Shown here piece by piece: positions 46,600-55,133 of a stretch of 64,000 bases of DNA. Source of the stretch: RBC038 sp041390625 (GTDB taxonomy: Bacteria; Chloroflexota; Dehalococcoidia; UBA2979). Positions within the stretch are counted from its first letter, which is position 1, and every line of letters begins with the position of its first letter. Under the pieces are notes generated by a model. It was not told where the DNA came from. It saw only the letters and a program-made list of their open reading frames with translations, and did no database searches. A program made the position numbers and the translations under genes. The stretch is taken from NCBI GenBank assembly GCA_041390625.1, contig JAWKPM010000005.1:124001-188000 (forward strand), in the 5' to 3' direction.

Positions 46600-47271
46600 C
46601 TACAGCGAGGTGAGGGCGCGGAGGCCCGCAACGAGGAAGAGAGCGCCGAGGAGCAGGAGGAACGCACCGCAGGCGCCGAGCAGGCCTCGGTAGATCGAGG
46701 TGTTGGCGCGGCGGCGGCCGCTGGCGATGAGGGCGGCGATGCCGGTGAGCCAGACGAAGTCCGAGGTGATGTGGCCCGCGAAGAAGACGAGCGGGCCGGC
46801 ACGACCGGCCTCGAGGGACTCGGCGGTGAGGGCGGCGCCGACGCTGGCCCACCAGATGACCCAGTAGGGGTTCATGACGGAGACGACCATCGCGGCGGGC
46901 GCGACGGCGGTCACGGCCTCGATGGCCGAGGTGGGAACCGCCGCCTGGCCCCGGGCGACGGCCAGCTAGTGGTCGAGCGCGTCGCCTCTGAGGGAGCGCA
47001 GGAGGCCCCAGCCCATCCAGAGCAGGACGAGTCCGCCGGCGACGGCGATGACATCGGTGGCGGTGCCGCCCTCGAGGGCGCCGCGGAGGCCGGTCGCTAA
47101 CAGCAGCACGAGGGCGAGTTCGACGACACCGTGACCGAGGGTGGCGAGGGGACCGGCCTGCCAACCTCGACGAGCAGCCTCGCGGATGGTGAGCACGGTG
47201 AGGGGGCCGGGGCTCAGCGCGCCGCTGAGGCCGGCGACAAAGGAGACGGCGGCGACACCGAGGAGCTCCAC
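46600..47271 (-). pseudogene. LysE-family exporter interrupted by an in-frame TAG
   Basis: The reading frame encodes one LysE/RhtB-type amino acid or small-molecule exporter of 223 codons, the family's usual length, but codon 102 is TAG (46966-46968). The first part (101 residues) has the hallmark GALSPGPLTVL and three helices; after the stop the same frame goes on with MNPYWVIWWASVG and the last helices, with no frameshift. A single-base change from CAG (Gln) or TGG (Trp) would explain it. It is therefore a young pseudogene, a read-through gene or a sequencing error. It starts at GTG 47271, with TACACT 6 nt upstream. Confidence 0.8.
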
Positions 47272-47277
47272 GGGGCG

Positions 47278-47283
47278 AGTGTA
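47278..47283 (-). promoter_or_regulatory. TANNNT -10 box for the LysE gene
   Basis: TACACT reads on the minus strand 6 nt before GTG 47271; no ribosome site is present. Confidence 0.45.
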
Positions 47284-47374
47284 GGCTCGGCCGTAGGCGA
47301 GGGCTGCCTCGGCGGGTAGTGACGCGCAGACCTCTCAGGCGCGAGCCTCAACTCGGCACCTAAAGGGCGTGCGG

Positions 47375-47851
47375 ATGCGCTGGGTACTCGGCCTCGCTTT
47401 GTCGATCGCTGCGGTCGCGCTCGTGGCGACGCGAGGGGAGGGACCTCGAGTCGTGGACGGCGGCACGGCCGCCTGGAACGTGCGGTACGAAACGCCCTCG
47501 AACTGGGGGCAAGGGCCCTTCGAGCGCTGGATGCCCACGAGTGGGCTCGCCGCTGCGGACGGCTCGATGCGGGCCTGGATGCTCGTCCTCCCCGTGGCAT
47601 CCACGGCGGCGATTCCGGCCGAGTGGGACTCCGAGGACCTCGGCCCTGTGCGAGCGGCTGGACTCGACGGACGAATGGTCCAATTGCGGCACCCGGGCGG
47701 ACAGTCCGCGTTTCGTGCGTACCTCGATGATCCGATGGGAACTGGGTGGGTGTGGCGGGTGGAGCTGAGGGGCATGCCAGACAACGAAGTCGACGCACTT
47801 CGTCCGGCGTTCGATCTCGCGCTGAGAACGCTCGCGATCGAGTGGCGCTGA
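47375..47851 (+). CDS. Secreted or membrane-anchored hypothetical protein
   Basis: A 158-residue protein with an N-terminal hydrophobic segment (MRWVLGLALSIAAVALVA) and a soluble domain rich in Trp and Gly (NVRYETPSNWGQGPFERWMP, GWVWRVELRG). A sequence of this shape with PSNW near the start resembles small surface domains that describe a 'secreted beta-sandwich', but I recognise no family. ATG 47375 has AAAGGG 7 nt upstream and is preferred to GTG 47369. Confidence 0.6.
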   Translation: MRWVLGLALSIAAVALVATRGEGPRVVDGGTAAWNVRYETPSNWGQGPFERWMPTSGLAAADGSMRAWMLVLPVASTAAIPAEWDSEDLGPVRAAGLDGRMVQLRHPGGQSAFRAYLDDPMGTGWVWRVELRGMPDNEVDALRPAFDLALRTLAIEWR

Positions 47852-47888
47852 CCGCCTCGGAACGGCCACCCCTTCCTCGGGGGTGAGA

Positions 47889-47894
47889 TACGCT
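47889..47894 (+). promoter_or_regulatory. TANNNT -10 box for a leaderless acyl-CoA dehydrogenase gene
   Basis: TACGCT lies 7 nt before ATG 47902, with no ribosome site. Confidence 0.5.
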
Positions 47895-47901
47895 CGGCGG
47901 G

Positions 47902-49065
47902 ATGTGGCCCAAGACGGAGAAGCAGTCAGAGCTGCTCGCCACGGCGGAGCGGCTGGCGGCGGAGTTCGCACCGCGGGCGGCGGCGCACGACCGCGAGGCC
48001 TCGTTCCCGTCCGAGAACTTCGAGGCGCTGCGCGCGAGCGGCTACCTCGCGGCGGCCATACCGACCGAGTACGGGGGGCCGGGGCACGGCCTCGATGACG
48101 TGGTGCTGGCGCACCTCGCACTGGCGCAAGGCGATGGCTCGACGGCCCTCGGGGCCGGCATGCACCTGATGGTGTGCGGCACCGAGGCTGACGCGCGCGT
48201 GTGGCCGGAGGCCGTGCGGGCGCGACTCTTCGAGGCGGTGCTGCGCGACGGGGCGATCCTGAACAACATCGCGGCGGAGCCCGACCTCGGATCGCCGCAG
48301 GGCGGCGGGCGACCGGCGACGACGCTGACGCCAACAGGGGCGGGCCGATGGCGCCTCGATGGGCGCAAGACGTTTTCGACGCTGGCACCGGTGTTGACGC
48401 ACTTCGTGACGTACGCGGCGGTGGACGACGGGTCGGGCGACGTGGCGCGGGTGGCGGTGCCTCGGGAGCGCAGCGGCATGCGCATCGAGGAGACGTGGGA
48501 CGCCCTCGGGATGCGCGCGAGCGGGTCGCACGATGTGCTGTTCGAGGGCGTGGAGGTCCTCGATGAGGACTTCACGACGCGCACGCACCCGGGTCAGTCC
48601 GAGCGCGGGGTGCCGGCGTGGTTCGCGCTGACGGTGGGGGCGACGAACCTCGGGATCGCGGAGGCGGCACTCGAGTACACGGTGCGCTTCGCGCGGGAGC
48701 GACGGCCCTCGGGAGGCCCGCACGTCGCCTCGATCCCGCACGTGCGCGAGCAGGTGGGGCGGATGGAGGCGCTGTCGATGGCGGCACGGGCGCTGCTGCT
48801 GCAAACCGCCGAGGACTGGGCGCAGCACCCCGACTCGCGCTCGGACCTCGGTGCGGCGGTGGCGGCCTCGAAGCGGCTGGCAACGAACAGCGCGGTGGAG
48901 ATCGTAGAACTCGCGATGCGGGTCGTGGGCGGCGTGGCGCTGCACCGGTCGGAGCCGCTGGAACGGTACTTCCGCGATGTGCGGGCTGGCCTCGTGAATC
49001 CGCCGATTGAAGCGCGGGCGCTGGAGACGATCGCGGCCTCGCTGTTGGACGTGCTTCGGGAGTAG
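47902..49065 (+). CDS. Acyl-CoA dehydrogenase-family protein
   Basis: FAD-dependent enzyme of 387 residues. RLAAEFAPRAAAHDREASFP opens the N-terminal helical domain, AAEPDLGSPQGG replaces the usual SEPxAGSD loop, LDGRKTFSTLAPVLTHFV the middle barrel, and VVGGVALHRSEPLERYFRDVRAGL the C-terminus. The altered FAD loop and the RDVRAG tail are like the DszC/flavin monooxygenase branch as well as dehydrogenases, so the reaction is uncertain. The gene is leaderless by its promoter. Confidence 0.88.
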   Translation: MWPKTEKQSELLATAERLAAEFAPRAAAHDREASFPSENFEALRASGYLAAAIPTEYGGPGHGLDDVVLAHLALAQGDGSTALGAGMHLMVCGTEADARVWPEAVRARLFEAVLRDGAILNNIAAEPDLGSPQGGGRPATTLTPTGAGRWRLDGRKTFSTLAPVLTHFVTYAAVDDGSGDVARVAVPRERSGMRIEETWDALGMRASGSHDVLFEGVEVLDEDFTTRTHPGQSERGVPAWFALTVGATNLGIAEAALEYTVRFARERRPSGGPHVASIPHVREQVGRMEALSMAARALLLQTAEDWAQHPDSRSDLGAAVAASKRLATNSAVEIVELAMRVVGGVALHRSEPLERYFRDVRAGLVNPPIEARALETIAASLLDVLRE

Positions 49066-49132
49066 CACTCGACCTCGAAAGGTCCGCCGCGCGGGTGCAT
49101 CTCGCGCGGATGCTCACGTGGCGCCTCGGGAG

Positions 49133-49138
49133 TAGGGT
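49133..49138 (+). promoter_or_regulatory. TANNNT -10 box for the ABC exporter operon
   Basis: TAGGGT lies 6 nt before GTG 49145; no ribosome site is present. Confidence 0.5.
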
Positions 49139-49144
49139 GAGCGC

Positions 49145-49879
49145 GTGAACGAGGGGCCGGCCATCGACGTGCGGGAGCTGCGGGTGGTGCGCGGCGGGAA
49201 CGTCGTGCTGCCCGGGCTGTCGCTATCGGTGCCTCGAGGGAGTGTCACGGGGCTGCTCGGACCGAGCGGCTGCGGGAAGTCGACGCTCATGCGGGCGATC
49301 GTCGGCGTGCAGCGCGTCGCCGGCGGCAGCGTCGAGGTGCTGGGGCAGGCGGCCGGATCGTCCTCGGTGCGCGGGCAGGTCGGGTACGTGACGCAGGCGC
49401 CTTCGGTGTACGAGGACCTGACAGTGCGCGAGAACCTCGACTACTTCGCACGCCTGCTCGATGCGCCGAGTGAGCGCGTCGACGAGGTGCTGAGCGACGT
49501 CGGACTCGATGAGGTCGGGAACCGCGAGGTGTCACGCCTGTCGGGCGGGCAGCGAGCGCGAGTCTCGCTGGCGACGGCGCTGCTCAATCACCCGCAGGTG
49601 CTGGTCCTCGATGAGCCGACCGTCGGCCTCGACCCGGTGCTGCGTCGATCGCTGTGGGAGCTCTTCCATCGCCTCTCGAGCGACGGGGCGACGCTGCTGG
49701 TCTCGAGTCACGTCATGGACGAAGCGGCACGCTGCGACCAACTGCTGCTGATGCGCGACGGCGAGCTGCTCGCAACAGGCGCGCCGGACGAGCTGCTCAA
49801 GCGCACCGGCACTTCCGAGATTGAGGACGCGTTCCTCGCGCTGGTGGAGACGCACGGAGCGCACGAGGGCACCTCGTGA
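49145..49879 (+). CDS. ABC transporter ATP-binding protein (ABC-2 exporter)
   Basis: ATPase of 244 residues. GLLGPSGCGKSTLM is Walker A, the Q-loop is in VGYVTQAPSVYEDL, SRLSGGQRARVSLATALL the signature, VLVLDEPTVGLDP Walker B and SSHVMDEA the switch His. It powers the permease encoded immediately downstream, with a GTGA overlap. DrrA/linearmycin-type drug or lipid exporters share this shape; the substrate is unknown. Confidence 0.93.
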   Translation: MNEGPAIDVRELRVVRGGNVVLPGLSLSVPRGSVTGLLGPSGCGKSTLMRAIVGVQRVAGGSVEVLGQAAGSSSVRGQVGYVTQAPSVYEDLTVRENLDYFARLLDAPSERVDEVLSDVGLDEVGNREVSRLSGGQRARVSLATALLNHPQVLVLDEPTVGLDPVLRRSLWELFHRLSSDGATLLVSSHVMDEAARCDQLLLMRDGELLATGAPDELLKRTGTSEIEDAFLALVETHGAHEGTS

Positions 49880-50613
49880 GGGCCGTGAAGGGCACAGTGG
49901 CGACGGCCCAGCGCGTGTTGCGGCAGCTGCGCCGCGACCCGCGTACGGTCGCGATGCTCCTCGTGGTGCCGGTGGTGTTGGTCTCGCTGATGAAGGCGGT
50001 CTTCGCGGGCGGCGGCGCCTTCCAGCGCGTCGGCGTGCCGCTTCTCGGGATCTTCCCGCTGATCTCGATGTTCCTCGTGACGGCGGTGACGATGCAGCGC
50101 GAGCGCTCGACGGGGACGCTCGAGCGACTGATGTCGATGCCCATCGCGAAGCTCGATCTGCTGCTGGGGTACGCCATCGCGTTCGGGGTGCTGGCAGCGG
50201 TGCAGGCGACCCTCACCTCGGTGGTCGCGTTCTCGCTGCTGGACCTGCATAGCGACGGTCCGGCGTGGGCGGTGGTCACGTTCGCGGTGGGGAACGCGGT
50301 CCTCGGGACGGCGCTCGGGCTCTTCGTCAGCGCGTTCGCCCGGAGCGAGTTCCAGGCGGTGCAGTTCATGCCGCTGTTCCTGATGCCGCAGGTGTTCCTG
50401 TGCGGGCTGATGGCGCCGCGTTCCTCGATGCCCCGCGCGCTCGAAATCGTGTCGGACTACCTGCCTCTGACGTACGCCTACGATGGGCTGCGCCTCGTGG
50501 CGACCGAGGGCGCGTGGAGCGGCGCGCTTGCGCGGGACATCGCGCTGGTGACGGCGGCGGCCGTGGCCTCGGTGGCGCTGGGGGCGGCGACTTTGCAGCG
50601 CCGAACCGGGTAA
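49876..50613 (+). CDS. ABC-2 type permease
   Basis: Integral membrane partner of the ATPase just upstream, 245 residues with six predicted helices. A cytoplasmic N-terminal segment rich in Arg/Gln (VLRQLRRDPRT) leads into the first helix, and MQRERSTGTLERLMSMPI is the typical ABC2_membrane cytoplasmic coupling motif. It exports an unknown substrate, perhaps a drug or lipid. Confidence 0.9.
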   Translation: MRAVKGTVATAQRVLRQLRRDPRTVAMLLVVPVVLVSLMKAVFAGGGAFQRVGVPLLGIFPLISMFLVTAVTMQRERSTGTLERLMSMPIAKLDLLLGYAIAFGVLAAVQATLTSVVAFSLLDLHSDGPAWAVVTFAVGNAVLGTALGLFVSAFARSEFQAVQFMPLFLMPQVFLCGLMAPRSSMPRALEIVSDYLPLTYAYDGLRLVATEGAWSGALARDIALVTAAAVASVALGAATLQRRTG

Positions 50614-50634
50614 CGCCTCGGGCTGCGTGCGCTT

Positions 50635-52017
50635 CTAGTTTCCGCCGCCGGGGCAGGCACGAAGCTCGTTCGTCTCGGCATCGAGGAGCGTGCCGTCTGG
50701 CTGCTCGAAGGCGGAGAACGACGTGCCGTCACCACAAATGATCAGCTGCGGCACCCCTTGAAGCTCGAAGACCGGGGCCGCAGTCGGTGTGTCCGTGGCG
50801 GCCTCGGTGGCGGGGGCCGAGGCCTCGATGGTCGCGGTCGCATCGAGGCTCGTGGCGCCCGCGCTGCCGCCCGAGTCTCCGCCCCCACCGAAGGCGTAGA
50901 ACGCACCTCCGAGGATGACGGCGAGGATGATCGCTGCGGCGCCGAGCCGGACCCGACTCGAGCCGAAGCGGGACCGCGTGGCGCCGGCATCCCGATAGAG
51001 CCTCGCGACCGCCGAGTGGCTCGCGTCGACTTCCCCCGGATCCACGGTAGTGAGGTCCTTGTCGCGATCGTTGACGACGATGCCGGACGTGTCGACGGGA
51101 GGTGCATCGACCGGCAGCGGGGTGCCGGACATCGCGTCGAGGTCGACCGACTTCGCGGAATCGGCCGCGAGTCCGCCGGACGAGAATGAGGGCGCTACGT
51201 CGACCGCCTGGTCGAGGATGATGACATCGTCGTCCGAGTCGTCGACGGCGGAATCGAGGTCGGAGGGCCGGTCGGGTGCGTCGTCCTCGATGGTGGCGGC
51301 TCCACCGCCGTCCGCGTTGGGCTCCTGAAGCCATCGCGCGATCTCGAATCGCGCCTCGTGCGGAAGGCTCGCGAGGGCGAAGTCACGAACGAAGACGTAC
51401 TCCCACGGGTACGGCTGCGGCTCCGGGTCCGCGTAGCTGAAGACGATCGCGCGCTCGCAGGCGTCCATGACGGCCGCAGCTCGTTCGGTACGCCGCGCGT
51501 CGCTTGCAGGCGGACCCGCACCACCGAAGAGGTCGGGGGCGGCCGGCACCTCGAAGCGAGCAGGGAACCCGGCCGTCGCCTGGCGCGTCTCGAGCTGCTC
51601 CTGCAGTTCGCGCTGGACGCCGAAGATGTTGGCCCACCACCAGACGTTCCTCCAGCCCTCGGGCGCGAGCTCACCGGACTGCTGGCTCTGCGCCAGCTGG
51701 GAGAGATGATTCTCGAGGTCGAAGCCGGGCATCTGCAGCAGTTCCATGTCCGCCAGATACGCAAGCGACGACGCTCCGGACCCTGACCGGGGCTGTGACC
51801 ACGAAGGGGCGCGAGACGGACGCGGGATGTGCCTCGTGCCGACCGGGCGATCGAGGACGACCTCGTCGTCGCCGGCGTCATCGACGGCAGAGTCCGTGTC
51901 GGTCGTCGCCTCGGCATCCGCGGACGAGGGCTCGCCGGGCGGGGTGAGATAGGCGCGCAGGATGGCCGCGATGTCCGCGAGCGCCTCGCGGTCGAGCTTC
52001 GACGTGGGTTCGGTCAT
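50635..52017 (-). CDS. Single-pass membrane protein of unknown function
   Basis: A 460-residue protein. An N-terminal soluble part (about 90-260, rich in Trp and Gln, with WRNVWWWANIFGVQRELQEQL) is followed by a disordered acidic linker and one membrane helix at about 365-388 (LGAAAIILAVILGGAFYAFG), then a small extracytoplasmic tail with two Cys. The motif DSAVDDxxDDxxxLDxxV occurs twice, at about 43-60 and 275-292. This looks like a forkhead-type or coat-like signalling scaffold, but I recognise no family. ATG 52017 has GGGAGGTG upstream. Confidence 0.6.
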   Translation of the reverse strand: MTEPTSKLDREALADIAAILRAYLTPPGEPSSADAEATTDTDSAVDDAGDDEVVLDRPVGTRHIPRPSRAPSWSQPRSGSGASSLAYLADMELLQMPGFDLENHLSQLAQSQQSGELAPEGWRNVWWWANIFGVQRELQEQLETRQATAGFPARFEVPAAPDLFGGAGPPASDARRTERAAAVMDACERAIVFSYADPEPQPYPWEYVFVRDFALASLPHEARFEIARWLQEPNADGGGAATIEDDAPDRPSDLDSAVDDSDDDVIILDQAVDVAPSFSSGGLAADSAKSVDLDAMSGTPLPVDAPPVDTSGIVVNDRDKDLTTVDPGEVDASHSAVARLYRDAGATRSRFGSSRVRLGAAAIILAVILGGAFYAFGGGGDSGGSAGATSLDATATIEASAPATEAATDTPTAAPVFELQGVPQLIICGDGTSFSAFEQPDGTLLDAETNELRACPGGGN

Positions 52018-52061
52018 GGGCGCACCTCCCGAGGCACCGTACCGCGCGCGGGCAAGGACAC

Positions 52062-53354
52062 TCAGGCCTCGGGGGCTGCACCCTCCTCGAGTTCTGCGCG
52101 GTCGCGGGCGGCGAGGCGGTAGAGCGGGAGGGTCGCGCCGAGGAGCAGCGTGGCGGTGACGAGGGCGGTGACGACGCCTCGGAGCTGGGCGAGCACGCCG
52201 ATGCCGGGCCCGCCGGCAACCTGGCCAATGGCGTCGGCCTGCGAGTACATCGAGAGCACGGTCGCCCTCGAGCGTGGGTCGAGGCCTCGGTTGACCCACG
52301 CGAGCGCCACCGGTGCCATCACGACGCGGGCCCAGCCGGTGAGCCAGTACGCAACGAGGGCGAGCCAGATCTGGTGCGCCAGCGCGAAGGCGAGCGCGGC
52401 AGCCATCAGCACGAGGGTGAGGACGGCGAGCGCCGACGAGAGCGCGGCAGGCGACTCGACGTCCACGCGGCGGCGCGCGACCTCGGCGGCCACGATGCCG
52501 CCGACCATCGTCCCGAGGGCGATCAGGGCGAACCAGCCGGGCTCACCGAGGTCACCGAGAGACGGCAGGCCGATCTCCTCGACGACCTGGAGCGGCCAGA
52601 GGCGGTCGAGCGACTCGCTCCACGCGCCGAGCAGGACGGCCGCGACGGCGAGCGCGAGCAGCGTGTGACGCCGGCGGATCAGCGAGGCGCCCTGCACCGT
52701 CGGGGCCACGAGCGCGCTCCAGCGGCCCGAGGTGTCCTCGACGGCCACGCCTCGGTAGTCGCGCTCGGTCATCGTGAAGAGCAGGCCGACGCCGAGCACG
52801 ACGTTCAGTGCGCCGAAGACCAGGAAGGGCGCCTGCAGGTCGATCAACGCGAGGCCGGTGATCGGAAGGATCGAGGCGAGGCGACCGACCTCGAGGAGCT
52901 GGGCGGCGCGGATGAAGGTGCGACCGGCCTCGATCTCGCCGATCTCGTCGGCGAGCCAAGCCTCGCGGGCGCCGGAGCGGAAGGTGAAGCCGATGCCCCA
53001 GATCACTTGTCCAGCGGCGATGAAGCCGAGGGTGGGCGACCAGCCCATGATGATGAATCCGAAGCCGGACACGAACGCGCTCAGGACGACCGAGAAGCGA
53101 CGGCTCACCGCATCGGCGACGACGCCGGTCGGGACCTCACCGACGAACGCAGCGACCTCGAGGGCCGTGCCGACGAGGACGAGCTCGAGTGGGCTGAGCC
53201 CGGCCTCGCGGACGACGTAGAGGCCGTAGATGACGAGGCCGGGTCCGGTCAGGACGCCGTAGGCGGCCGCCATCGCGAGATAGAGGCCTCGAGGTGACAC
53301 GGGGCGACCCGGCAGCAGCGTCGGCTGCCGGCTGATCCAGGCAGTTCGGGACAC
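52062..53354 (-). CDS. MFS transporter with attenuator-like leader
   Basis: Major facilitator exporter of 430 residues with 12 predicted helices. The motif-A segment is GVVADAVSRRFSV in loop 2-3; GEVPTGVVADAVSRR and the Arg-free pore suggest a drug/H+ antiporter, perhaps for ribosome-targeting drugs, but the substrate is not known. GTG 53354 has GAGGG 6 nt upstream and is preferred to GTG 53360. A 15-codon leader peptide and a hairpin lie in the 200 bp before it (see those entries). Confidence 0.85.
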   Translation of the reverse strand: MSRTAWISRQPTLLPGRPVSPRGLYLAMAAAYGVLTGPGLVIYGLYVVREAGLSPLELVLVGTALEVAAFVGEVPTGVVADAVSRRFSVVLSAFVSGFGFIIMGWSPTLGFIAAGQVIWGIGFTFRSGAREAWLADEIGEIEAGRTFIRAAQLLEVGRLASILPITGLALIDLQAPFLVFGALNVVLGVGLLFTMTERDYRGVAVEDTSGRWSALVAPTVQGASLIRRRHTLLALAVAAVLLGAWSESLDRLWPLQVVEEIGLPSLGDLGEPGWFALIALGTMVGGIVAAEVARRRVDVESPAALSSALAVLTLVLMAAALAFALAHQIWLALVAYWLTGWARVVMAPVALAWVNRGLDPRSRATVLSMYSQADAIGQVAGGPGIGVLAQLRGVVTALVTATLLLGATLPLYRLAARDRAELEEGAAPEA

Positions 53355-53376
53355 GAGCACCCTCGTTCAGGAACGG

Positions 53377-53409
53377 CGCGCAACACGCGCCTCGATGGCG
53401 CGTTGCGCG
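53377..53409 (-). promoter_or_regulatory. Hairpin in the MFS leader
   Basis: Two perfect stems of 7 and 6 bp with a 2-nt bulge, CGCGCAA..CGCGCC and GGCGCG..TTGCGCG, enclose a TCGAT loop. It lies 45 nt beyond the stop of the leader peptide and 23 nt before the MFS start, where it could act as an attenuator or a ribosome-site mask. Confidence 0.5.
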
Positions 53410-53453
53410 TGGCGGCGAAGCGCCTCGATGCCTGCCGGGCCTGCTCGGGGGAG

Positions 53454-53501
53454 CTAGCGGCGGGCGGACGGGGCGCGGTTGAGGGCGGTTCGTGCGGTCA
53501 C
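53454..53501 (-). CDS. 15-residue putative leader peptide before the MFS gene
   Basis: GTG 53501 has a perfect AAGGAGG (53508-53514) spaced 6 nt. The peptide is MTARTALNRAPSARR, with four Arg and an ARR end. Such a strong site before so short an ORF, ahead of an exporter gene with a hairpin between, matches the layout of antibiotic-responsive leader peptides (translation attenuation). It is not homologous to any leader I know. Confidence 0.5.
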   Translation of the reverse strand: MTARTALNRAPSARR

Positions 53502-53537
53502 CGAGCGCCTCCTTCGTCCGCGAGGGTGTGCGCGCGG

Positions 53538-53566
53538 AGTGTGGCGGGGGCGCCTCGGACTGTCAA
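53538..53566 (-). promoter_or_regulatory. Promoter of the leader peptide/MFS transcript
   Basis: On the minus strand a perfect TTGACA (53561-53566) is followed after 17 bp by CACACT (53538-53543). Transcription would start near 53531, about 30 nt before the leader peptide. Confidence 0.5.
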
Positions 53567-53602
53567 TGTGGCGGGACCTCGCGCCTCGGTTCGCGCCCGC
53601 GG

Positions 53603-55048
53603 CTAGCGGAGGGCGATGACGGTGCCGGCAGAGGTCGTCACGAAGGTGCCTCGAGCGGTGACGACGGCATCGAAGAGCGACGTGCCCTCGAAGGGGCGCT
53701 CGGCGAGGACGGCGCCGTCCGCGAGGTCGTAGCGCACGAGGCGGTCGGGATGCACGGCCAGGACGCCGGCGGGTGTCACGAGCGGACCCTGGACGATCGC
53801 CTCGGTGTCGATGCGCCACACGTCCTCGCCGTTGGCGCGGTCGATCGCGCGGAGATCGCCGTCGGCGCTCGCGAGGACCAGTCGGTCGTCGGCGATGGCG
53901 ATCGGGAGCCCCTGCGAAGGCGGCTCGGGGATGACCCAGAGCGACGGTGGGGGCGGGACGTCGGGCGCCATGCCCCAGAGCCAGAACTGGTTCCAGACGG
54001 CGCGAATCCCCTCCCACCACGGGCGGCGCGACTCGAGGTCGAGGGCGGCGCCGAAGCGGGGTGAAATCGTGTAGACGTCACCGTCGTCGATCGCGATCGA
54101 GTAGGGGTGCGCACGCTCGAACTCGTAGAAGTACGTCTCGCGGCCGGTCACGCGATCGAACGCGAGCGTGCGGTTGCCGGTGGCGACGGCGATGTACCGG
54201 TCGGAGAGTGCCGGGGTGACGAAGGCCCAGTTCGACGGGATCGAGACGGTCCAGAGGCGCTCGAGGGTCTCGGCATCGAATCCGTGGAGCTCGCCCGTGC
54301 CGAAGACGTAAACCATACCGTCCGCGACCAGCGGAGACGTACCGAACGAGCTCTGGGTGGCTGCGGACTGGCCGACGAACTCGCCGGTGCTCGCGTCGAC
54401 AACGTAGAGGATGCCCTGCCGTAACGGGACGTAGAGGCGATCGCCCGCAACGGTGGGCGCGGCGAACGGGAAGTTCTGGAGACGGTGCGTCCAGACCTCG
54501 GCGCCGGTCTGCACATCGAGGGCGACGATCCGGCCATCGAGGAGCGTCTCGTAGATGCGCTCGCCGTCGGAGATGGCCGGCGTGGCGGGGCCGGCGCCGA
54601 GATCGACGTTCCACGCCTCGGGGGCCTCGAGCGCGACCGTTGCCTCGGTGCGCCGCGTGGCGCCGAGGTCGCCGCCGGAGATCGGCCAGGTATCGGCGTT
54701 CGACGTGAGGTGGCGCTCGGTCGAAGACGGCGTGGGCACGGGCGGCGGCTCGTAGATGAAGGTGCGGTAGCCCCACCACGCGAAGAGGAGCACCGCCATC
54801 GCGACGCCCACCAGGCGGATCCGGCGCGCCCATAGCTTGCGCTGCGTTTCGCGCGCGAGGCGCTGGGACTCGATGCGCTCCTCGAGGGCGAGGCGCTGCT
54901 CGGCCTCAGCCTGGGGGATGGGCCGCGCGCCGGCGATGTCATTCCAGCAGTGGTAGCAACGATTGCGGTACGCGAGATTCGCGTATCCGCAGGTCGGGCA
55001 GAGCTTGTACTCGTCGGTCACGGGCGAGTCGGCCGGGGAGGTCACCAT
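53603..55048 (-). CDS. Membrane-anchored PQQ-type beta-propeller with zinc ribbon
   Basis: A 481-residue protein. Residues about 17-35 hold a zinc ribbon (CPTCG and CYHC, 11 residues between the pairs), then a Gln/Arg/Glu-rich coiled region, a membrane helix at about 76-96 (IRLVGVAMAVLLFAWWGY) and an outer beta-propeller of PQQ/Trp-like repeats (GRIVALDVQTGAEVWTHRL, GILYVVDASTGEFVG, LHGFDAETLERLWTV). It has no catalytic residues of PQQ dehydrogenases, so it is more like a BamB-type assembly or scaffold protein. TACCCT 7 nt before the ATG makes it leaderless. Confidence 0.82.
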   Translation of the reverse strand: MVTSPADSPVTDEYKLCPTCGYANLAYRNRCYHCWNDIAGARPIPQAEAEQRLALEERIESQRLARETQRKLWARRIRLVGVAMAVLLFAWWGYRTFIYEPPPVPTPSSTERHLTSNADTWPISGGDLGATRRTEATVALEAPEAWNVDLGAGPATPAISDGERIYETLLDGRIVALDVQTGAEVWTHRLQNFPFAAPTVAGDRLYVPLRQGILYVVDASTGEFVGQSAATQSSFGTSPLVADGMVYVFGTGELHGFDAETLERLWTVSIPSNWAFVTPALSDRYIAVATGNRTLAFDRVTGRETYFYEFERAHPYSIAIDDGDVYTISPRFGAALDLESRRPWWEGIRAVWNQFWLWGMAPDVPPPPSLWVIPEPPSQGLPIAIADDRLVLASADGDLRAIDRANGEDVWRIDTEAIVQGPLVTPAGVLAVHPDRLVRYDLADGAVLAERPFEGTSLFDAVVTARGTFVTTSAGTVIALR

Positions 55049-55055
55049 GCGGACG

Positions 55056-55061
55056 AGGGTA
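55056..55061 (-). promoter_or_regulatory. TANNNT -10 box for the beta-propeller gene
   Basis: TACCCT reads on the minus strand 7 nt before ATG 55048, with no ribosome site. Confidence 0.5.
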
Positions 55062-55133
55062 GCATCGAGGCCCCTTCACGGGCCTTGATGCTTGACTCGT
55101 CTCGTGCCGCTCAGCGGCGGCCTCGAAGGGTGC

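Noticed and set aside
46505..46600. A separate short gene between arsR and the LysE gene
   Set aside because: The region is taken up by the arsR promoter and operator; no ORF with a ribosome site is present.
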